A stretch of DNA of 17,250 nt from Acidobacteriota bacterium (GTDB taxonomy: Bacteria > Acidobacteriota > Terriglobia > UBA7540): contig JAKAWN010000105.1 in NCBI GenBank assembly GCA_021827245.1, positions 1 through 17,250 of the forward strand, in the 5' to 3' direction. The translations under genes and the position numbers were made by a program. The notes under the pieces are model-generated. The model had not been told where the DNA came from. It did no database searches and saw only the letters and a program-made list of their open reading frames with translations. Of the stretch, positions 1 through 7,393 are shown one piece after another (position 1 is the first letter of the stretch; each line of letters starts with the position of its first letter).

Positions 1-1
1 G

Positions 2-808
2 CCCAAGACCCAGTCCAGCCTGATTCCACAGGTGAAGAGCACCATCGCCGTGGCCAGCGGTAAAGGCGGAGTCGGAAAGTCCACTGTAGCGGCCAATCTT
101 GCCGTGGCGCTCTATCGCCAGGGAGCAAAAGTCGGCCTGATGGACACGGACGTTTACGGCCCCAGCGTCCCATCCCTGATGGGTGGCAAGCAGGAACCGC
201 GCATCGTCGAGGGCAAGCTTGAACCGCCGGTTGAGTGGGGAATCAAGATCATCTCCATGGGGTACTTCCTTCCGCAGGACGAAGCCGTCATCTGGCGTGG
301 CCCTATGCTGCACAAAACCATCCAGCAGTTTCTGGGTGACGTGAACTGGGGAGAACTCGACTATCTGGTGATAGATTTGCCACCGGGAACCGGCGATATC
401 CAGTTGAGCCTTTCGCAGACCATTCCTCTGACCGGTGCTGTGATTGTCTCCACGCCGCAGGAACTTGCGCTCGACGTCGCCTGGAAGGCGATCACCATGT
501 TCAGGAAGCTGAACACCCCCATTCTGGGAATTATTGAGAACATGAGTTACTATGTGTGCCCGCACTGCGGTGTCCGGGAGGATATTTTCGGCCATGGCGG
601 GGCAAAGGAAGCGGCGGCCAGATTGGGCATTCCGTTCCTGGGTGAAATTCCGCTCGATCCGAAGATTCGAGCGCAGAGTGACGCGGGCCATCCCGTTGCA
701 CTCGATTTGAATTCGCCGCTGGCCGAAGCTTATCAGGCTGTGGCAAAAGCTCTGGTAGAACAGGTCAGCCAGGCTGGAGAGCAAGTTCCGCAAATCATCA
801 CGGGGTAG
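2..808 (+). CDS. Mrp/ApbC-family Fe-S cluster carrier ATPase (5' partial)
   Basis: P-loop ATPase of the Mrp/NBP35/ApbC family, a cytoplasmic carrier that binds a labile Fe-S cluster and delivers it to apo-proteins. The reading frame is open from the left edge of the window. A GTG at 32 could be a start, but it falls right at the beta strand leading into the P-loop, where full-length members have an upstream MIP18/DUF59 domain and linker, so I read this as a 5'-truncated gene. Counting from that GTG, the deviant Walker A motif GKGGVGKST lies at residues 10-18 with its signature Lys11. The switch region DLPPGTGD lies near residue 115, and a CPHC pair (Cys176 and Cys179), the usual inter-subunit cluster ligands, follows. 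The C-terminus is normal. It is followed after 4 nt by a DUF971 gene, a common neighbour of mrp. The family is certain; the N-terminus is unseen. Confidence 0.93.
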   Translation, partial: PKTQSSLIPQVKSTIAVASGKGGVGKSTVAANLAVALYRQGAKVGLMDTDVYGPSVPSLMGGKQEPRIVEGKLEPPVEWGIKIISMGYFLPQDEAVIWRGPMLHKTIQQFLGDVNWGELDYLVIDLPPGTGDIQLSLSQTIPLTGAVIVSTPQELALDVAWKAITMFRKLNTPILGIIENMSYYVCPHCGVREDIFGHGGAKEAAARLGIPFLGEIPLDPKIRAQSDAGHPVALDLNSPLAEAYQAVAKALVEQVSQAGEQVPQIITG

Positions 809-812
809 CGGT

Positions 813-1154
813 GTGGCCTTCACTCCCAAGACGATTCGGCTTCACGGCGAGGGTGACGAACTGGTGATCGAATGGGCGGACGGACATCATAGTGCCTATT
901 CCTACCAATACCTTCGAGACCGATGCCCGTGCGCGACATGCATGGATGCGGGTTCATCGCAGGCCGGCGAGGCGGGACCGCTGCCCATTTTCGGCTCGGG
1001 GCCTTTGAAGCCGGATAGGGCGGAACTGGTAGGCCGCTACGCCCTCCAGATTTATTGGAGTGACGGGCATTCAGCCGGCATCTATACCTTTGATTATTTG
1101 CGGGAACTTTGCCCGTGCGCAGAATGCGAAGATGCGCAGGACAAGGTGCTGTAG
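813..1154 (+). CDS. DUF971 (GBBH-like N-terminal domain) protein
   Basis: Small cytoplasmic protein of 113 residues with one DUF971 domain, the fold also found at the N-terminus of gamma-butyrobetaine hydroxylase. The family repeat is visible twice: residues 12-45 (EGDELVIEWADGH... to LRDRCPCATC) and residues 72-106 (RYALQIYWSDGHSAGIY... to LRELCPCAEC). The two CPCxxC clusters suggest metal or Fe-S binding; this is inferred, since the biochemical role of stand-alone DUF971 proteins is not settled. The GTG start at 813 lies 4 nt after the stop of the Mrp gene and has no separate promoter room, so the two are probably co-transcribed, which points to Fe-S assembly or repair. No membrane segment or signal is present. 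The length is typical of the family. Confidence 0.85.
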   Translation: MAFTPKTIRLHGEGDELVIEWADGHHSAYSYQYLRDRCPCATCMDAGSSQAGEAGPLPIFGSGPLKPDRAELVGRYALQIYWSDGHSAGIYTFDYLRELCPCAECEDAQDKVL

Positions 1155-1323
1155 CGGCCCACGATGACAAGTGGCTGCAAAACGTGCAAGACCTGGCAGT
1201 GAGAGCCGGGCACACACTTTGAGTCTGTTCCAGGTAGCCGTTCCGTCAACCAGATTCTGCAGGGCAGCATGGGGCAGCCCTTCAATTCAATATCCAGATC
1301 CGCATGACGAGAGGGAGGAAATC

Positions 1324-2352
1324 ATGATGATCACTCGGAGTTCTTCGCTGCTCCTGGGCATAGCTTTGGGCTTTCCGCTAATCGCCTTATGGGCTTCTGG
1401 CAGGTTGCCTTCCCGCTCGTCCGCACACGGATTGTTGCTGGTCGACAACAAGGGCAATCACACTTTAGGCATCGTCGATCCGGCTGCAGGCCGTGAAATC
1501 GCCACGATCATAGAAACCGGAATTACTGGCCATGAGGTCGCCGTATCTCCGGACGGTCGGATAGCCTATGTTCCGATTTATGGAAATTCCGGCGTGGGAA
1601 TGCCGGGAAGCAATGGCAGCACGATCGATGTGATCGATCTTGCCAGTCGCAAGGTAGTTTCGACCATCGACGTGGGGCCTCTGCGTCCGCATTGCGCCAA
1701 GTTCTCTCCCACCAATGGGCTGCTGTACGTTTCGACGGAGCTGGCCGACGCTGTTACAGTCATCAATCCCAAAACCAACAAGGTCGTGGGCACCATTCCC
1801 ACCGGACAACGCGAATCGCACATGCTGGCCTTCTCCCATGACGGTCGCCGAATCTACACGGCGAATGTTGGTCCGGGGACAGTCTCCGTGCTGGGCGTCG
1901 CCGCGCGAAAGACTATCGCCATCATCCCCATCTGCAAAGAAACGCAGCGGATTTCCGTTTCCATAAACGACCGCTATGCTTTTACGTCTGACCAGCACAA
2001 CCCTCGCCTGGCTGTGATCGATACGGAGACCAACAAGCTGTCACGCTGGGTGGAACTGCCGGGCATCGGGTACGGAACGGCGCCCACGCTCGACGGCCGC
2101 TACTTGCTGGTCGCCATCATCAATAAGAATAAGGTCGCCGTGGTTGATTTGAAAACTTGGGAAATTGTTCATACCATTGATGTTCCGGTCGCACCGCAGG
2201 AAATCGTTGTTCGGCCCGACGATCGAGTTGCCTACGTCTCCTGCGACCGCAGTAAGCAAATCGCTGCCATCAACCTTGACACCTGGAAAGTTGAGAAGGA
2301 GATCGGCGCCGGCCCGGTCTGTGACGGCATGGCTTGGGTACCCGCGCGATAA
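1324..2352 (+). CDS. YncE/YVTN-family beta-propeller protein, exported
   Basis: Predicted periplasmic or secreted seven-bladed beta-propeller of 342 residues. The frame stays open back to 1171, but the ATG at 1324 is preferred. It is preceded by GGGAGGAA at 1313-1320, and translation from it begins with a hydrophobic signal or anchor segment (SLLLGIALGFPLIALWAS). The mature part is built of about 40-residue repeats with the YVTN pattern: a strand like VVSTIDVG, then a turn, then LLYVSTELADAVTVIN, with further blades through TNKVVGTIPTG, RKTIAIIPI, TNKLSRWVEL, TWEIVHTIDV and TWKVEKEIGAG. Such propellers are binding or scaffold proteins; the ligand cannot be told from sequence. The gene sits 170 nt after the DUF971 gene and 232 nt before the pyrophosphatase, and is probably its own unit. 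I see no clear terminator after it. Confidence 0.85.
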   Translation: MMITRSSSLLLGIALGFPLIALWASGRLPSRSSAHGLLLVDNKGNHTLGIVDPAAGREIATIIETGITGHEVAVSPDGRIAYVPIYGNSGVGMPGSNGSTIDVIDLASRKVVSTIDVGPLRPHCAKFSPTNGLLYVSTELADAVTVINPKTNKVVGTIPTGQRESHMLAFSHDGRRIYTANVGPGTVSVLGVAARKTIAIIPICKETQRISVSINDRYAFTSDQHNPRLAVIDTETNKLSRWVELPGIGYGTAPTLDGRYLLVAIINKNKVAVVDLKTWEIVHTIDVPVAPQEIVVRPDDRVAYVSCDRSKQIAAINLDTWKVEKEIGAGPVCDGMAWVPAR

Positions 2353-2425
2353 CGCATCAGACGCGATAAGAAACTATGACCCGTATCTGTGACGTTCCGG
2401 CAGCATCTCGCCGTATTTCATTTCC

Positions 2426-2455
2426 TTGACGGCAATTTCCGGCTTATGCTATAAA
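2426..2455 (+). promoter_or_regulatory. Candidate sigma70 promoter of the pyrophosphatase gene
   Basis: TTGACG (2426-2431) and TATAAA (2450-2455) are separated by 18 bases in an AT-richer patch between two GC-rich genes. They match the sigma70 consensus at 5/6 and 5/6. The predicted transcript start near 2462 would give a leader of roughly 120 nt before the ATG at 2585. Confidence 0.5.
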
Positions 2456-2532
2456 ACAATGACTAAATGACTTCCCGTTAGGCTGGTCTGTGCAATCGTA
2501 CGCACGACCCAGTACTCTCAATCTTCAGGATG

Positions 2533-2569
2533 TCCGAGTTTCCGCCATCAAAGTGGACACCGACTCGGA
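2533..2569 (+). promoter_or_regulatory. Leader hairpin just upstream of the hppA ribosome binding site
   Basis: TCCGAGT (2533-2539) and ACTCGGA (2563-2569) form a perfect 7-bp inverted repeat around a 23-nt loop. The stem ends 3 nt before the GAGGG Shine-Dalgarno at 2573-2577 of the gene starting at 2585. It could tune translation initiation or be a dyad operator. No T tract follows, so it is not an intrinsic terminator. It matches no riboswitch class I know. Confidence 0.35.
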
Positions 2570-2584
2570 TTCGAGGGAACAACT

Positions 2585-5185
2585 ATGAACGTTTCACCTA
2601 TCATTCTTCTCACCATACCGGCGCTGGTGACTGCCGGGCTGTTGTCTCTTCCGGGGCTCGATTTTAGCGTGACCCGGCACCTTTCGCGGGTGTGGTCTGG
2701 GCGCCGACTTTTTGCGAAAATTTCCCTGGCTGGCACTGCGTTGATGCTGGCTGGAGCCTCCTCTGCTTTTGCTCAGACAGGCGAGCAGCCTGCCGGCGAA
2801 GCCAATTTGCAGCTTCCCGACTTCACCAAGGTCAAGTTTTTGGATGGGACAATAACCGGCCATCACCTGCTGCTCTTCGGGATCCTCTTCTGCTTCTTCG
2901 GACTGCTTTTTGGCTTTGTAATGTATACTCGCCTCAAGAACCTTCCGGTCCATCGGGCCATGGCAGACGTCTCGCAGTTGATCTGGGAGACCTGCAAGAC
3001 TTACCTTGTCCAGCAGGGCAAGTTCCTCTTCCTGCTGTGGGTTTTCATTGCCGCTGTCATTGTTTTGTACTTTGGCCTGCTCCTTCATTACGAAGTTTTC
3101 CGGGTGGCGATCATCCTGCTATTCAGCGTGATCGGAATTTTGGGAAGCTACAGCGTGGCGTGGTTCGGGATCCGCGTGAACACGCTGGCGAATTCACGGA
3201 CTGCTTTTGCCAGCCTGGAGGGCAAGCCGTTTCCGGTTTACCGGATTCCCGTGCGGTCAGGGATGAGCGTGGGCATGATGCTGATCAGCGTTGAGCTACT
3301 GATGATGCTGATCATTTTGCTTTTTGTACCTGGCGACTATGCCGGACCGTGTTTCATCGGCTTTGCGATTGGGGAGTCCCTGGGCGCTGCGGCGTTGCGT
3401 ATTGCCGGCGGCATCTTCACCAAGATTGCGGACATTGGCTCCGACCTGATGAAAATCGTCTTCAAGATCAAGGAAGACGACGCGCGTAACCCGGGCGTCA
3501 TTGCCGACTGCACCGGAGACAATGCCGGCGACTCGGTCGGGCCGACAGCCGACGGCTTTGAAACCTACGGTGTGACCGGCGTGGCGTTAATCACCTTCAT
3601 TCTGCTGGGGGTGAAAGACCCAGTCATCAAGCTGCAACTGCTGGTGTGGATCTTCGTTATCCGCATCGTGATGCTGGTGGCCGCCGCTGCCGCTTATTAC
3701 ATCAATGGCGCGTTCGCCAAAGCCCGCTATGGACATGCTGCAAAGATGAACTTCGAAATGCCGCTAACGTCGCTCGTTTGGATCACATCGTTTGCTTCGA
3801 TCGGTCTAACGTACCTCGTCTCTGCGTTCATCGTGCCGGACCTGGGCGGCGATCCCACGATGTGGTGGAAGCTTTCGACGATCGTAAGCTGCGGGACCCT
3901 GGCCGGAGCGCTGATTCCCGAGCTCGTTAAGGTATTCACCTCCACCGAGTCCCGGCACGTTAAGGAGGTAATGGCCTCCGCACGGGAAGGCGGAGCGTCG
4001 CTCGATATCCTGTCCGGTTTCGTCTCCGGCAATTACTCCAGCTATTACCTAGGCCTGACCATGATGGTCCTGATGGCCATCGGTTCTTGGGTTAGCCTGC
4101 ACGGGTTGGAAAACATCATGTTGGCAGCGCCGGTGTTTGCCTTTGGCCTGGTCGCCTTCGGCTTTCTAGGCATGGGCCCGGTTACAATTGCGGTCGATTC
4201 TTACGGGCCGGTAGCCGATAACGCGCAGTCTGTTTACGAGCTCTCGCTGATCGAAAACATTCCCAACGTTGAGCAGGAAGTTAAAAGAGACTTCAACTTG
4301 GACGTGAACTTCGATCGGGCCAAGGAAATGCTGGAAGCCAACGATGGCGCGGGCAACACCTTCAAGGCCACGGCCAAGCCCGTACTGATCGGCACTGCGG
4401 TGGTCGGGGCCACGACGATGATCTTTGCCACCATCATGGCTCTCACCAACGGTCTCACAGCAAATGTGAGCAAGCTGTCACTGCTCCATGCACCCTTTGT
4501 CCTCGGTTTGGTCTCAGGCGGCGCCGTGATTTACTGGTTCACGGGTGCTTCGACTCAGGCCGTAACCACCGGCGCCTATCGCGCCGTGGAGTTCATTAAA
4601 GCCAACATTCGATTGGAAGGGGTGGAAAAAGCCTCGGCGAGCGACAGCAAGAAGGTTGTAGCCATCTGCACCCAGTACGCGCAGAAAGGCATGTTGAACA
4701 TCTTCATCGCCGTCTTCTTTGTTACCCTGGCCTTCGCCTTCCTGGACCCGTTCTTTTTTACCGGCTACCTGATTTCAATTGCCATCTCCGGCCTCTATCA
4801 GGCTATCTTCATGGCAAACGCCGGGGCAGCATGGGATAATGCCAAAAAGATCGTCGAAGTCGAACTGAAAGAAAAGGGCACCGAACTCCATGACGCAACA
4901 GTGGTCGGCGACACCGTAGGTGATCCGTTCAAAGACACGTCGTCGGTGGCGCTAAATCCGATCATCAAGTTCACAACGTTGTTCGGCTTGCTGGCAGTGG
5001 AGCTTGCCGTGAGGCTGACGGCTACGAAGGGACCGGGTTTGACTCACGTCTTCGCGGCCATCTTCTTTGCCATCTCATATTACTTCGTTTACCGTTCGTT
5101 CTACGGGATGCGGATCCGGACGGCCGAGAAGGCCGAGGCGGTCGCTGACGCGGCTGCGGAAACAACTCGCGTCACTGTGGATTAA
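2585..5185 (+). CDS. hppA: Membrane-bound proton-pumping pyrophosphatase, divergent K+-independent type
   Basis: Integral membrane PPase of 866 residues that couples PPi hydrolysis to ion export across the inner membrane. Active-site motifs are present in order: DIGSD (283-287), EDDARNP (from 297), GDNAGD (from 311), AWDNAKK (Asp751) and GDTVGDPFKD (775-784). In GNTFKAT the lysine (Lys594) sits where K+-dependent enzymes have alanine, so K+ independence is expected. The stretch after DIGSD is unlike the canonical DVGADLVGKVE: it is one residue shorter and lacks that glutamate. This resembles the divergent H+-PPase group described from Chlorobium limicola and Cellulomonas fimi, so H+ rather than Na+ transport is likely. 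The protein is longer than usual because of a 65-residue N-terminal extension holding two hydrophobic stretches (5-25 and 46-63, ending AFAQ). The ATG at 2585 has GAGGG at 2573; a GTG at 2690 would give a neat signal peptide but lacks a good Shine-Dalgarno. Confidence 0.93.
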   Translation: MNVSPIILLTIPALVTAGLLSLPGLDFSVTRHLSRVWSGRRLFAKISLAGTALMLAGASSAFAQTGEQPAGEANLQLPDFTKVKFLDGTITGHHLLLFGILFCFFGLLFGFVMYTRLKNLPVHRAMADVSQLIWETCKTYLVQQGKFLFLLWVFIAAVIVLYFGLLLHYEVFRVAIILLFSVIGILGSYSVAWFGIRVNTLANSRTAFASLEGKPFPVYRIPVRSGMSVGMMLISVELLMMLIILLFVPGDYAGPCFIGFAIGESLGAAALRIAGGIFTKIADIGSDLMKIVFKIKEDDARNPGVIADCTGDNAGDSVGPTADGFETYGVTGVALITFILLGVKDPVIKLQLLVWIFVIRIVMLVAAAAAYYINGAFAKARYGHAAKMNFEMPLTSLVWITSFASIGLTYLVSAFIVPDLGGDPTMWWKLSTIVSCGTLAGALIPELVKVFTSTESRHVKEVMASAREGGASLDILSGFVSGNYSSYYLGLTMMVLMAIGSWVSLHGLENIMLAAPVFAFGLVAFGFLGMGPVTIAVDSYGPVADNAQSVYELSLIENIPNVEQEVKRDFNLDVNFDRAKEMLEANDGAGNTFKATAKPVLIGTAVVGATTMIFATIMALTNGLTANVSKLSLLHAPFVLGLVSGGAVIYWFTGASTQAVTTGAYRAVEFIKANIRLEGVEKASASDSKKVVAICTQYAQKGMLNIFIAVFFVTLAFAFLDPFFFTGYLISIAISGLYQAIFMANAGAAWDNAKKIVEVELKEKGTELHDATVVGDTVGDPFKDTSSVALNPIIKFTTLFGLLAVELAVRLTATKGPGLTHVFAAIFFAISYYFVYRSFYGMRIRTAEKAEAVADAAAETTRVTVD

Positions 5186-5265
5186 ATCAGTTACGCTATT
5201 CGCCGCACGAGCGCTGGACACTGGGGGGAGGATTTTGTCTCGCGATCTCCTTCCAGCGGAGCCAG

Positions 5266-5694
5266 CTAAAAACCTTTCGCTTCGTTCTTGACCTTCTTGG
5301 CCAGCTTCTCGACCTTTTCCGCCTTCTTAACGATCTCGAGCGATAGCACGTTCGCGTTGGATTTCTCGATTTCCGTCTGGAGAGACTTTGCCAGCTCTGC
5401 AAGATCTGCCGCGTGCTTCTTCAACTGCTTGAAGTTGTAATCAATTAGAGCCTGTTTCTGCCTCTCAGTACGCTTTTTGGGGAAATTAGAGGGCGTGATC
5501 GGGGGGAGTTGACCCCCGGGCCCGGGAGGGCGCTGCTGGGAGATACCGGGAATCTGGTTCAACCCCTGCCCGACTGCAGCGACAGGGTTCCCCATCAGTG
5601 CAAGCAAAATAAGGGTTGCTGTCAGCGTGACAACTTTTCTTGCCTTCCCTGTGCGGAAGACTGACCTGCCTATGACTCTGGTAATACCTGTCAT
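5266..5694 (-). CDS. Small secreted protein with C-terminal coiled coil, unknown function
   Basis: Protein of 142 residues. A basic N-terminus (to about residue 20) is followed by a hydrophobic segment (TLTATLILLALMG) ending near PVAAVGQ, a likely signal peptide. Then come a Pro/Gly-rich linker (about 50-65) and a Lys/Leu/Glu-rich helix from about 70 to the end, with heptad-like spacing through AADLAELAKSLQTEIEK and KKAEKVEKLAKKVKNEAK. This pattern recurs in uncharacterised exported proteins that I associate with Acidobacteria, from memory. The ATG at 5694-5692 is preceded by AAGGGG about 9 nt upstream. It converges with the pyrophosphatase gene, with 80 bases between the stops. Its start overlaps by ATGA the stop of a doubtful upstream ORF. 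I do not assign a function. Confidence 0.75.
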   Translation of the reverse strand: MTGITRVIGRSVFRTGKARKVVTLTATLILLALMGNPVAAVGQGLNQIPGISQQRPPGPGGQLPPITPSNFPKKRTERQKQALIDYNFKQLKKHAADLAELAKSLQTEIEKSNANVLSLEIVKKAEKVEKLAKKVKNEAKGF

Positions 5695-6008
5695 GACTTT
5701 CTACCCCTTCCCGGCCCTGTCCTGCAGTGTCGGCGAGGGTCGGTAACAAACCTTGAATCCATTTTAAACACCGCATCCCAAACATACAATTCATAAAGAA
5801 AGCATTCTAAACCGGAGCGGAAAGAATTCAAATCGCGCGCGCTGAAATGTGCTTGAACAGTCTGTCTTCGCCGGATTTTCTTTGTGTGGGGGCAGCGATC
5901 GTCGCGATTACTTTCTTTGAATTGCACGCCGTCGACTCTTCGAGGATTCCCTTCGGTATCCCGACGACTAGCCACGCGGGCGTGGACCTCAATCTCAAGC
6001 TCGTCCAT
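5691..6008 (-). CDS. Possible small hypothetical protein upstream of the coiled-coil gene
   Basis: Open frame of 105 residues from an ATG at 6008. AGGAGG (6028-6023) lies 14 bases upstream of its first base, a strong but rather distant Shine-Dalgarno. The first part (MDELEIEVHARVASRRDTEG) looks like protein; the later part is arginine-rich and lies in AT-rich DNA that also contains a plausible promoter (5831-5804) for the downstream gene. The stop overlaps the next start as ATGA, which would allow coupling but could be chance. No domain is recognised. It may be a remnant or just the leader region of the gene at 5266-5694. Confidence 0.27.
   Translation of the reverse strand: MDELEIEVHARVASRRDTEGNPRRVDGVQFKESNRDDRCPHTKKIRRRQTVQAHFSARDLNSFRSGLECFLYELYVWDAVFKMDSRFVTDPRRHCRTGPGRGRKS
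5804..5831 (-). promoter_or_regulatory. Candidate promoter for the secreted coiled-coil gene
   Basis: Reading the minus strand, TTGAAT (5831-5826) and TAGAAT (5809-5804) are separated by 16 bases. They match the -35 and -10 consensus at 4/6 and 5/6, in an AT-rich patch about 100 bases upstream of the ATG at 5694. If it is real, the overlapping ORF at 5691-6008 is less likely to be a gene. Confidence 0.33.
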
Positions 6009-6075
6009 TGTGATCAATTCCTCCTACAAAGATTCCTGCGGGAGGTGGCCCTTTTTCAATGAGAGTTATGCCTGA

Positions 6076-6264
6076 GTGTCCGATATGGCGCCGCCTCCTG
6101 TTGAACTCATAAAAGAAGCGCAGAACCAGGCATTTGACAATCACCTGGGTTGCCGCACCGAGCCATCCTGTGATCTTTGGGAAGAGGTGATCCAGCGTAT
6201 GTATGGCCTCCTGTCTCGAAAGCAGCGCAACCGTCTGGCCCGTGAAGTGATTCCGCAGGCATGA
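6076..6264 (+). CDS. Small hypothetical protein
   Basis: 62 residues from a GTG at 6076, or 59 from an in-frame ATG at 6085. Neither start has a strong Shine-Dalgarno; GAGAG at 6061 is the best candidate for the GTG. The composition is protein-like and mostly helical (VELIKEAQNQAF, then SCDLWEEVIQRMYGLLSRKQ), with two cysteines (CRTEPSC) in the middle and a basic C-terminus. No family is recognised. It lies 75 bases before the aldo/keto reductase start on the same strand and could be its first operon partner. Confidence 0.4.
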   Translation: MSDMAPPPVELIKEAQNQAFDNHLGCRTEPSCDLWEEVIQRMYGLLSRKQRNRLAREVIPQA

Positions 6265-6339
6265 TATGATTCACGGATAGATTCATGGAAATGGCGGTCT
6301 CCTCTTTCGAGGCGTAATCAACGCATGGGAGGTAATCTC

Positions 6340-7365
6340 ATGAAGGAAGAGAAGCAGACACGCAGAGATTTCCTGGGCCGGATGGCCGCCGGGATTGCGG
6401 GCGTAACCGGAGGCGGTCTGAACCCCACGACAGTCGAGAAGGTACTAGCGTCAACAACATCTCATGGCATGATCTACCGCACGCTCGGGCGCAGCAGAGA
6501 AAAGGTTTCGCTGATCGGGTTGGGCGGCTATCACATCGGTGTCCAGCAGACAGAACAGGAAAGCATCAACATCGTCAGGTCTGCGATCGACAATGGGATC
6601 ACTTTCATGGATAACTGCTGGGATTATAACGACGGCGTCAGCGAAATTCGGATGGGTAAAGCTCTCGAGGATGGTTATCGCCAGAAGGTGTTCCTGATGA
6701 CCAAGACCGATGCCCAGGTGAAACGCCTCTGGGAAAAACAACTTCATCAATCGCTGAGCCGGCTGCAAACTGACGTGATTGACCTGATCCAGTTCCATGA
6801 GGTGATCCGCATGGGCGATCCGGACCGTATTTTCGGGCCGGACGGCGCGTTTTATGCCGCGCTGGCCGCCCGCAAGGCGGGCAAGGTGCGGTATATCGGC
6901 TTCACGGGACACAAGGATCCCGAAATCCATTTGAAGATGCTGAACACCGGATTCAAGCACGGGTTCACCTTCGACACTGTCCAGATGCCTCTGAACGTCA
7001 TGGACCCGCACTACCACAGTTTCGCCAAAAAGGTGGTGCCTGTGTGCGTGAAACACGGCATTGGCGTGCTCGGCATGAAGCCACTGGCGAATGGGATCAT
7101 CCCACGCAGCCACCTACTGCCGGCCATAGAATGCCTGCACTATGCCATGAATTTACCCACCTCCGTGGTGATCAATGGGTGCGATACAATGGAACGCCTG
7201 AACCAGGCGCTCGAGGCCGTGCAGACTTTCAGGCCCATGAGCAAGACTCAGGTAGCCGCGCTGCTGGCGAAAACCGCCAAAGCCGCGGCGAATGGCGGCA
7301 TGGAGCCTTTCAAAACCACGCACCAGTTCGACTCCACCTGGCAAAATCCCAAGATGCTTGGGTAG
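6340..7365 (+). CDS. Tat-exported aldo/keto reductase family oxidoreductase
   Basis: NAD(P)H-dependent oxidoreductase of the aldo/keto reductase superfamily, 341 residues. An ATG at 6325 is in frame, but GGAGG at 6328-6332 lies ideally in front of the ATG at 6340. The N-terminus has a twin-arginine motif (TRRDFLG, Arg8-Arg9) followed by a small-residue hydrophobic stretch (MAAGIAGVTGGG), so the folded holo-enzyme is probably exported. The catalytic tetrad is visible: Asp91 and Tyr96 in DNCWDYNDG, Lys122 in FLMTK and His153 in LIQFHE. The barrel continues through VRYIGFTGHKDP, FDTVQMPLNV, GVLGMKPLANG and SVVINGCDTMERLNQAL. A substrate cannot be assigned. A rhodanese gene with its own signal peptide follows after 28 bases, most likely in the same operon. 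Confidence 0.9.
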   Translation: MKEEKQTRRDFLGRMAAGIAGVTGGGLNPTTVEKVLASTTSHGMIYRTLGRSREKVSLIGLGGYHIGVQQTEQESINIVRSAIDNGITFMDNCWDYNDGVSEIRMGKALEDGYRQKVFLMTKTDAQVKRLWEKQLHQSLSRLQTDVIDLIQFHEVIRMGDPDRIFGPDGAFYAALAARKAGKVRYIGFTGHKDPEIHLKMLNTGFKHGFTFDTVQMPLNVMDPHYHSFAKKVVPVCVKHGIGVLGMKPLANGIIPRSHLLPAIECLHYAMNLPTSVVINGCDTMERLNQALEAVQTFRPMSKTQVAALLAKTAKAAANGGMEPFKTTHQFDSTWQNPKMLG

Positions 7366-7393
7366 CCAGAAAACCTTTAAAGGAGGAGGCCCG

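Noticed and set aside
5212..5258. 7-bp inverted repeat (CGCTGGA / TCCAGCG) between the pyrophosphatase and coiled-coil genes as a bidirectional terminator
   Set aside because: The loop is 33 bases and no T tract follows on either strand.
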